The position numbers and the translations under genes were made by a program. From Bacteroidota bacterium (GTDB taxonomy: Bacteria; Bacteroidota; Bacteroidia; Bacteroidales; Rikenellaceae), in assembly GCA_023443765.1 (NCBI GenBank), contig JAEZTA010000168.1:1-13047 (forward strand): a stretch of DNA of 13,047 bases. The letters run 5' to 3'. Shown in pieces: positions 1 to 4,650 of the stretch (position 1 is its first letter; every line of letters begins with the position of its first letter). Under the pieces are notes generated by a model. That model was given only the letters and a program-made list of their open reading frames with translations. It had not been told where the DNA came from and did not search any database.

Positions 1-1123
1 CGTGATTATTTCGGAGGACGGATATGTCGTGACGAATAACCACGTTGTGGACGGCGCTTCGAAACTGAAGGTAAAACTCAACGACGGTCGTTCGTTCGAC
101 GCCAAACTCATCGGCAAGGACTCGGCGACGGACCTCGCACTGCTGAAGGTCGAGGCCAAGGAGCTGCCTACGCTGGCATTCGGTTCGTCCGATGCCCTGC
201 GTCTGGGCGAATGGGTGCTGGCGATCGGTTCGCCGTTCGACCTGCAGTCGACCATCACGGCGGGTATCGTGAGCGCCAAGGCGCGCCAGCTGGGAGCCAT
301 TCCCAACGATTTCCGCATCGAGTCGTTCATCCAGACCGACGCGGCGGTGAATCCCGGTAACTCGGGCGGCGCGCTGGTCAACACCCACGGCGAACTGGTG
401 GGCATCAATACGCTGATCAAGTCGCAGACGGGAAGTTATGTGGGCTATTCGTTCGCCATTCCCGAGTCGATCGTTCGCAAGGTCGTGGTCGATTTGAAGG
501 AGTTCGGCGTCGTGCAGCGTGCCCTGCTGGGCGTTCAGTTCCGTGTCGTGGATCAGGACTTCCTCGAAGGCGAGGGCAAGGACCTTGGCATTAAGGAGAT
601 GGGCGGAGCCTATGTAGCCGGTGTGGTCGAAGGCGGTGCCGCTTCCGAAGCTGGCATCCGTAAAGGGGATGTGATTTTGGACATCGATGGCGTGAAAATT
701 GTGGAACCTTCGACGCTCCAGGAGCAGATTGCAAAGCGCCGACCCAACGATACGGTTAAATTATCTGTAAAAAGAGACGGAAAGGTGAAACAATTTGACG
801 TTACTTTGCGTAATAAAGCTGGTAAAACGGAATTGGTTACTAAAGAGGATGTCGATGTAGTCGATGCGCTCGGAGGTAAGTTCGCCGATGCGGGCGCCAA
901 ACTGTGCCGCGAGCTCGACATCAAGGGCGGGGTACAGGTGGTCGGCATCAAGGCCGACGGAATTCTGGCCCGAGCCCGTGTTAAGCAGGGATTTGTGATC
1001 ACTCACATCAACGACCGCCCGGTCTATTCGCTCAGTGATATGCAGCGTATGACAGAGAAGGTCCGTTCGATTGACGGCGTTTATCCCAACGGCCGTTCGG
1101 CAAGCTACACGCTTGTGGAGTAG
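1..1123 (+). CDS. HtrA/DegQ-type periplasmic serine protease with two PDZ domains, 5' end missing
   Basis: Trypsin-like serine protease/chaperone of the HtrA family, which degrades or refolds damaged proteins in the periplasm. Numbering from the GTG at position 2, the catalytic triad is complete: His14 in TNNHVV, Asp44 in SATDLALLKV and Ser121 in GNSGGALV. A first PDZ domain spans about residues 173-272 (LLGVQF, GDVILDIDGV). A second, more degenerate one spans about 283-373 and ends the protein. That GTG is an internal Val codon: the VIISEDGYVVTNNHVV stretch lies inside the protease fold, so the true start, signal peptide and first beta strands (roughly 100 or more residues by comparison with the family) lie outside the window. 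Codons for about residues 247-286 are clearly more AT-rich than the rest. rpoD follows 55 bp downstream on the same strand. Family assignment is very secure; whether it is best called DegP, DegQ or DegS-like is not settled from this part. Confidence 0.95.
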   Translation, partial: VIISEDGYVVTNNHVVDGASKLKVKLNDGRSFDAKLIGKDSATDLALLKVEAKELPTLAFGSSDALRLGEWVLAIGSPFDLQSTITAGIVSAKARQLGAIPNDFRIESFIQTDAAVNPGNSGGALVNTHGELVGINTLIKSQTGSYVGYSFAIPESIVRKVVVDLKEFGVVQRALLGVQFRVVDQDFLEGEGKDLGIKEMGGAYVAGVVEGGAASEAGIRKGDVILDIDGVKIVEPSTLQEQIAKRRPNDTVKLSVKRDGKVKQFDVTLRNKAGKTELVTKEDVDVVDALGGKFADAGAKLCRELDIKGGVQVVGIKADGILARARVKQGFVITHINDRPVYSLSDMQRMTEKVRSIDGVYPNGRSASYTLVE

Positions 1124-1178
1124 GCAAAACCCGGGCGGGTTCATGTAATGGAATTTATTAGGATAGTTAGGAAAAAAT

Positions 1179-2039
1179 ATGCGTCAATTAAAGATTACAA
1201 AGTCCATCACCAACCGCGAAAGCGCCTCGCTGGACAAGTACTTGCAGGAAATCGGCAAGGAGGAGCTCATCACGGTCGAGGAGGAGGTGGAACTCGCCCA
1301 GCGAATTAAAAAAGGAGATCAGGAAGCGCTCGAAAAGCTTACCAAAGCCAACCTGCGCTTCGTGGTGTCCGTCGCCAAACAATACCAGAATCAGGGACTG
1401 AGCCTCCCCGACCTGATCAACGAGGGCAACCTCGGTCTGATCAAAGCCGCGGAGAAGTTCGACGAGACCCGTGGTTTCAAGTTCATCTCCTACGCCGTGT
1501 GGTGGATCCGCCAGTCGATCCTCCAGGCTTTGGCCGAGCAGTCGCGTATCGTGCGCCTGCCGCTCAACCAGGTGGGGTCGCTGAACAAGATCAACAAGGC
1601 CTTCGCCCGCTTCGAGCAGGAACACGAGCGGACACCGTCGCCCGAGGAGCTGGCCACGGAGCTGGAACTCCCGAAGGAGAAGGTCACCGACACGCTGCGT
1701 GTCGCAGGCCGCCATGTCTCGGTGGACGCCCCGTTCGCCGACGGTGAGGACAACTCGCTGCTCGACGTGCTGGTGAACCCCGATTCACCCAACGCCGACC
1801 GCGGACTGATCAACGAGTCGCTGTCGACCGAGGTGGACCGTGCGCTGGAGACCCTGACGGAGCGTGAGCGCGACATCATCAAGTACTTCTTCGGCATCGG
1901 AACCTCGGAGATGACCCTCGAAGAGATCGGCGAGAAGTTCGACCTGACGCGCGAGCGCGTGCGCCAAATCAAGGAGAAGGCGATTCGTCGCCTCCGGCAT
2001 TCGTCGAGGTCGAAGCTCTTGAAATCCTACCTGGGGTAG
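1179..2039 (+). CDS. rpoD: Primary RNA polymerase sigma factor (sigma-70, Bacteroidota type)
   Basis: Directs RNA polymerase to housekeeping promoters. It has 286 residues and lacks the long region 1.1 and non-conserved insert of proteobacterial RpoD, as is usual for the Bacteroidota primary sigma factor. Region 1.2 is about residues 15-45 (DKYLQEIGKEELIT). Region 2 is about 51-121, with DLINEGNLGLIKAAEKF for core binding and YAVWWIRQSI for -10 recognition. Region 3 is about 125-206. Region 4 is about 215-280 and ends with the helix-turn-helix MTLEEIGEKFDLTRERVRQ at 245-263. The ATG at 1179 sits after an AT-rich leader (TTAGGAAAAAAT) without a clear Shine-Dalgarno site. No TTTG/TAnnTTTG promoter is visible in the 55-bp gap after the protease gene, so read-through from upstream or a divergent promoter is possible. 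Downstream lies a long structured, repeat-rich stretch before the terminator at 2343-2391. Confidence 0.97.
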   Translation: MRQLKITKSITNRESASLDKYLQEIGKEELITVEEEVELAQRIKKGDQEALEKLTKANLRFVVSVAKQYQNQGLSLPDLINEGNLGLIKAAEKFDETRGFKFISYAVWWIRQSILQALAEQSRIVRLPLNQVGSLNKINKAFARFEQEHERTPSPEELATELELPKEKVTDTLRVAGRHVSVDAPFADGEDNSLLDVLVNPDSPNADRGLINESLSTEVDRALETLTERERDIIKYFFGIGTSEMTLEEIGEKFDLTRERVRQIKEKAIRRLRHSSRSKLLKSYLG

Positions 2040-2161
2040 TTTTCGATTTCAGCAGGCATCTTTGCACTCGCTCTCGTGCGGCACGAATGGGACGTATTTT
2101 TATACTACCCATCCGTGCCGCACTTCGTTTAAGCACAAACCTGCTCTCCTGAAATCGAAAA
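2040..2161. repeat. Long imperfect inverted repeat directly after rpoD
   Basis: The sequence right behind the rpoD stop can fold back on itself. The outer arms TTTTCGATTTCAG (2040-2052) and CTGAAATCGAAAA (2149-2161) are perfectly complementary over 13 bp. An inner stem pairs GTGCGGCACGAATGGG (2076-2091) with CCCATCCGTGCCGCAC (2108-2123), 15 of 16 positions, around a 16-nt AT-rich loop that itself contains a 4-bp GTAT/ATAC pairing. Weaker pairing (GCAGG, TTTG/CAAA-like) lies between the stems. In the rpoD transcript this would be a long hairpin with internal loops. Its role (mRNA 3'-end protection, a repeat-family element or attenuation) cannot be told from sequence. Confidence 0.75.
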
Positions 2162-2309
2162 CGGGTGTTGTTGCTTTATATGTGGCAATTTCCGTTCTTC
2201 GCGATGCACGCAACTCGCTCGCTTAAAATCGAAAGCAGGGTTCTGATCTTTACACTTGCATGTGCCGCACTTCGTTTAAGCACAGACCTGCTCTCCTGGA
2301 ATCAAAAAC
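2115..2309. repeat. Two direct repeats of 48 bp, 147 bp apart, plus a third partial copy
   Basis: Copy 1 (2115-2162) and copy 2 (2262-2309) both begin GTGCCGCACTTCGTTTAAGC and differ at 3 of 48 positions. Similarity fades but continues past the 3' ends (ACGGGTGTTGTTGC against ACCGGGGTTCTGCTTC). A third, shorter stretch at about 2211-2250 carries the same order of blocks (ACTCGCTCGCTTAAAATCG, then GCAGGGTTCTGATCTTT). The short open frame that crosses this region (2165-2353) looks like chance reading through the repeats. The pattern suggests decayed copies of an intergenic repeat unit; whether it recurs elsewhere in the genome cannot be seen here. Confidence 0.75.
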
Positions 2310-2342
2310 CGGGGTTCTGCTTCTTACGGCTATACATACTTG

Positions 2343-2391
2343 AAACGCAATAATCCGGATACCTTGCAGAGGTATCCGGATTATTGCGTTT
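2343..2391. terminator. Bidirectional intrinsic terminator between rpoD and the convergent membrane-protein gene
   Basis: A perfect 21-bp inverted repeat: left arm 2343-2363 (AAACGCAATAATCCGG followed by ATACC), 7-nt loop TTGCAGA, right arm 2371-2391. The arms end in AAA on the left and TTT on the right, so each strand gives a stem followed by U residues. It lies between the convergent ends of rpoD (plus) and the gene ending at 2408 (minus), the usual place for a shared terminator. The GC content of the stem is moderate but its length makes it very stable. Confidence 0.92.
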
Positions 2392-2407
2392 TATGCGGTC
2401 CGAAAAG

Positions 2408-3214
2408 CTATACGTCGTAGTGGATCGTCGTGCCGGTCCCGTCGTAACCGTTGTCGGAATCGCCGTCGTCACCCGAGGAGTCGGAGTCTGAGCCGTCGAA
2501 CGAGGAGACGCAGACGCAGAGGCCTACGGCCGTGATGATCATCCAGATCTTCCGGCCGAGGAAGGGCTCGAAATAGGCCAGCGCACCGCCGACAATCGCG
2601 ATCAGCACCAGGAACAGCCACATTTTGACGTTGCCGGCATTTTCCCGCAGTGCATAGAGCACATACAGGGCGCCGATGCCGAGGGCGAGGTAGCCCAGCA
2701 GTTGGGAAAGGAGGTACCAGCCCCGGTCGAGGAGGTATCCGACCGTAATCTGGTAGCGTTGGCCGGAGGCGATCCGGTCGGCGATTTCCCATTCGGGCTG
2801 TTTGCTTTCGGCGATCAGGAATCCGAGCCCTTTGCGGTCGACGTAGCGGTAAACGCGCAGGTATACCTGGTCGCCCTGGTAGTCGCTGACCTTGTCGTAG
2901 CGTTCCCAGAACGGGTTGGACTGGCTGATGAGCTTGAGTTTGGAGAGGGCGGGCAGCCACTGTTCGTCGCGCTGCGAAAGGCAGCTCGAACGGTCGATAC
3001 GCTTGTCGGTCGTGATGCGGAAAAGCGTCGTTTTGACGCCTTCCTTTTCAGCCGTGAAGCCGGTGATGCCCTGCTGCTCGTTGTTGAACGGTTCGTAGGT
3101 GTAATCGTCGGGGACGGTGAAGCGCATCGTGGCGTCTTTGTAGTCGTGCGCCCGGAGGGCCTGGGGTGCAAGCACCAAAAGCGCTGCTGTAACCAGTAGT
3201 GCGAAGTGTTTCAT
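2408..3214 (-). CDS. Membrane protein of unknown function with signal peptide and three C-terminal membrane segments
   Basis: Not recognised as a named family. The 268-residue protein begins with a clear signal peptide (MKHFALLVTAALLVLAPQAL, cleavage likely after RA at 21-22). A soluble part of about 140 residues follows, rich in Tyr, Asp and Arg, with a single Cys at 78 and no catalytic motif I can name. Then come three hydrophobic segments at about 166-188, 198-217 and 222-238. The last 28 residues form a hydrophilic tail of Ser, Asp and Gly (GSDSDSSGDDGDSDNGYDGT) ending in HYDV. The soluble part is probably extracytoplasmic, with the acidic tail on the other side if all three segments cross. 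It lies 24 bp downstream of ung on the same strand, so it is probably co-transcribed, and it ends at the bidirectional terminator. The fold of the soluble part might resemble stress or photosystem-type lumenal domains (PsbP-like), but that is only a guess. Confidence 0.8.
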   Translation of the reverse strand: MKHFALLVTAALLVLAPQALRAHDYKDATMRFTVPDDYTYEPFNNEQQGITGFTAEKEGVKTTLFRITTDKRIDRSSCLSQRDEQWLPALSKLKLISQSNPFWERYDKVSDYQGDQVYLRVYRYVDRKGLGFLIAESKQPEWEIADRIASGQRYQITVGYLLDRGWYLLSQLLGYLALGIGALYVLYALRENAGNVKMWLFLVLIAIVGGALAYFEPFLGRKIWMIITAVGLCVCVSSFDGSDSDSSGDDGDSDNGYDGTGTTIHYDV

Positions 3215-3238
3215 CCGAAGGTCGTATTTGAAGGGTTT

Positions 3239-3901
3239 TTACCACACGATAGGCTCTTTGCCGATCGAGCGGAGGTATTCGTTGGCCCGCGAAAAATGGC
3301 GGCAGCCGAAGAATCCCCGGTAAACCGACAGCGGAGAGGGGTGCACGGCTTTGAGGATCAGGTTGTGCTGCGGATCGGCGATGGCGCCTTTCTTCTGGGC
3401 ATAGCTGCCCCAGAGCATATAGACGATGCCCTGTTTGCGTTCGGCGATGGCGCGGACCACAGCGTCGGTGAAGGTTTCCCAGCCGCGTCCGGCGTGCGAT
3501 GCCGCTTCGTGGGCGCGGACCGTGAGTACCGCGTTGAGTAGCAGTACGCCCTGCTCGGCCCAGCGATCGAGGTTACCCGTCGGGGGCACGGGGGTTCCGG
3601 TGTCGTCGGAAACCTCCTTGAAGATATTTTGCAGCGAGGGCGGGAAGGGAACGCCGTCGCCCACCGAGAAGCAAAGTCCGTTGGCCTGTCCGGGACCGTG
3701 GTAGGGGTCCTGGCCGATGATGACGACTTTCAGTTTCTCGAACGGGCACTTGTCGAAGGCCCGGAAGATGTTGCTGCCGCGCGGAAAGATGCGCTGCGTG
3801 GTGTACTCCTGCCGCACGAACTCGGTGAGTTGTGCGAAATAGGGTTTTTCGAACTCCGGAGCCAGGAGCTCCTTCCAATCGGAGGCTATCTTTACATCCA
3901 T
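3239..3901 (-). CDS. ung: Uracil-DNA glycosylase (family 1)
   Basis: Removes uracil from DNA as the first step of base-excision repair, in the cytoplasm. It has 220 residues, normal for the family. All signature blocks are present: the water-activating loop GQDPYHGPGQANGLCFSV with Asp65 as catalytic base, the Pro-rich loop VPFPPSLQNIF, LLNAVLTVRAHEAASHAGRGW (uracil-binding Asn), and the minor-groove intercalation loop HPSPLS with His187, followed by GFFGCRHFS. The frame stays open upstream to 4021, but that part lies inside the preceding gene and has no family similarity. The ATG at 3899-3901 (MDVKIASDW) is the sensible start, 11 bp after the stop of the plug/TonB_C gene, so translation is probably coupled to it. 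No Shine-Dalgarno site is seen. Confidence 0.97.
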   Translation of the reverse strand: MDVKIASDWKELLAPEFEKPYFAQLTEFVRQEYTTQRIFPRGSNIFRAFDKCPFEKLKVVIIGQDPYHGPGQANGLCFSVGDGVPFPPSLQNIFKEVSDDTGTPVPPTGNLDRWAEQGVLLLNAVLTVRAHEAASHAGRGWETFTDAVVRAIAERKQGIVYMLWGSYAQKKGAIADPQHNLILKAVHPSPLSVYRGFFGCRHFSRANEYLRSIGKEPIVW

Positions 3902-3912
3902 GTTTTTGCGGG

Positions 3913-4536
3913 TTATCGGATACGGATTTCTTCTTTGTACGTTTTGCCGGGAATGCGGAATTGGACCGTGACGTTGTATTTGATCGGTACGGGCTGCCCC
4001 ATATGCAGGGCGGGGGTCCATGCCGGCGAACTTTTCAGGATACGGAGCGCTTCGGCCGAGAGCGGTTCGCCGGGCGTTTCGAGGACTTTGCAGTCGCCGA
4101 TGCGGCCGTCGCGCTCGATGACGAACGCAAGGACGACATTGCCGTCCATATCCTCGCGGATGGCCGCTTCGGGATAGTTAATCTCGGACTGAACCCATTC
4201 GGAAAAGGTCCGGATGTTGCCGTCGCGGAACCGGGGCAGTTGTTCGGCGATTAGCCGCGGGGCGTCCGTGCTGCGGAAAAGGGTGTCGCGTTCGTATTTC
4301 AGGTAGACCTGCACGACGCCGTTGCTTCCCCGGGGACCGTAGGTGGCGGTGCTGGCTGCATCTTTGAATACCGAAATAGATTCGATGTCGTTCGGGTTGA
4401 GAAAATCCAGCGCGTCGACCTCGTATTTATCGACGATCCACAGCGGCTCGGGCATGAGCGGTTGCGCCTCGACAGAGATGGCCGGGATGCTTATGAGAAA
4501 TGCCAGGAGCGGCAGAAAGGCGCGCACGGTTTTCAT
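3913..4536 (-). CDS. Secreted protein with SusC-like plug segment and TonB C-terminal domain
   Basis: 207 residues. The signal peptide is MKTVRAFLPLLAFLISIPAI with cleavage near VEA-Q (24-25). Residues about 31-78 carry the plug signature of SusC/RagA outer-membrane receptors (LWIVDKYEVD, then NPNDIESISVFKDAASTATY, GPRGSNGVV). Residues about 95-197 are a TonB C-terminal domain (PRFRDGNIRTFSEWVQSEIN, YPEAA, VVLAFVIERDGRIG, AWTP, VKIKYNV-like end). There is no beta-barrel and no N-terminal membrane anchor of a classical TonB, so it should be a soluble periplasmic protein. Its layout equals the C-terminal part of the M56 fusion encoded just upstream, which suggests a duplicated module. It has its own promoter at 4558-4589 and leads the ung operon. 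Function unknown; a partner or decoy in TonB signalling is only inference. Confidence 0.85.
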   Translation of the reverse strand: MKTVRAFLPLLAFLISIPAISVEAQPLMPEPLWIVDKYEVDALDFLNPNDIESISVFKDAASTATYGPRGSNGVVQVYLKYERDTLFRSTDAPRLIAEQLPRFRDGNIRTFSEWVQSEINYPEAAIREDMDGNVVLAFVIERDGRIGDCKVLETPGEPLSAEALRILKSSPAWTPALHMGQPVPIKYNVTVQFRIPGKTYKEEIRIR

Positions 4537-4557
4537 AGCTCGGTTTTTTTGATCGAG

Positions 4558-4589
4558 TAAATATAGTGAAAAATCCGGTTAACGCCAAA
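4558..4589 (-). promoter_or_regulatory. Bacteroidota-type promoter for the plug/TonB_C-ung operon
   Basis: Read on the minus strand, TTTG (4589-4586) is followed after exactly 20 nt by TATATTTA (4565-4558). This matches the Bacteroidota housekeeping promoter TTTG-N19-21-TAnnTTTG at all but the last base. Transcription would begin at about 4551, giving a leader of roughly 15 nt before the ATG at 4536. The -33 element overlaps the T-run of the terminator of the upstream gene, so the two signals are packed back to back. Confidence 0.65.
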
Positions 4590-4630
4590 AACAGGCGGCA
4601 TCCGCTTCTGAGAGAGTGGACGCCGCCTGT
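4586..4630 (-). terminator. Intrinsic terminator of the BlaI/M56 operon
   Basis: Arms 4591-4606 (ACAGGCGGCATCCGCT) and 4615-4630 (AGTGGACGCCGCCTGT) pair at 14 of 16 positions around the 8-nt loop TCTGAGAG. On the minus strand one of the two mismatches becomes a U-G pair. The stem is followed on the minus strand by a run of five T (TGTTTTTGG). It starts 20 bp after the stop codon of the M56 gene, in the right orientation. Confidence 0.88.
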
Positions 4631-4650
4631 CGCTGATGGGAAGAAAAGGG

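Larger units (their letters stand above)
2040..2407. other. Intergenic stretch of 368 bp without a gene
   Basis: Holds the rpoD-adjacent inverted repeat, the 147-bp-spaced direct repeats and the bidirectional terminator listed separately. No convincing coding sequence is seen: the 62-codon frame at 2165-2353 has no recognisable domain, runs through the repeats and has no start context. The base composition (AT-rich patches) differs from the flanking genes. Confidence 0.8.

Noticed and set aside
1128..1141. Small inverted repeat AACCC-GGGC-GGGTT after the protease gene as a terminator
   Set aside because: Only 5 bp of stem and no T-run; too weak to claim.
2115..2309. The repeats as a CRISPR array
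   Set aside because: Only two full copies, 48 bp long, with 99 bp between them that itself contains related sequence; no cas genes.
2165..2353. 62-codon frame after rpoD as a small protein
   Set aside because: It passes through the intergenic repeats, has no start context or domain, and overlaps the terminator arm.
3902..4021. Longer Ung start at 4021
   Set aside because: The extra 40 residues lie in another frame of the upstream gene, show no family similarity and would overlap it by over 100 bp.
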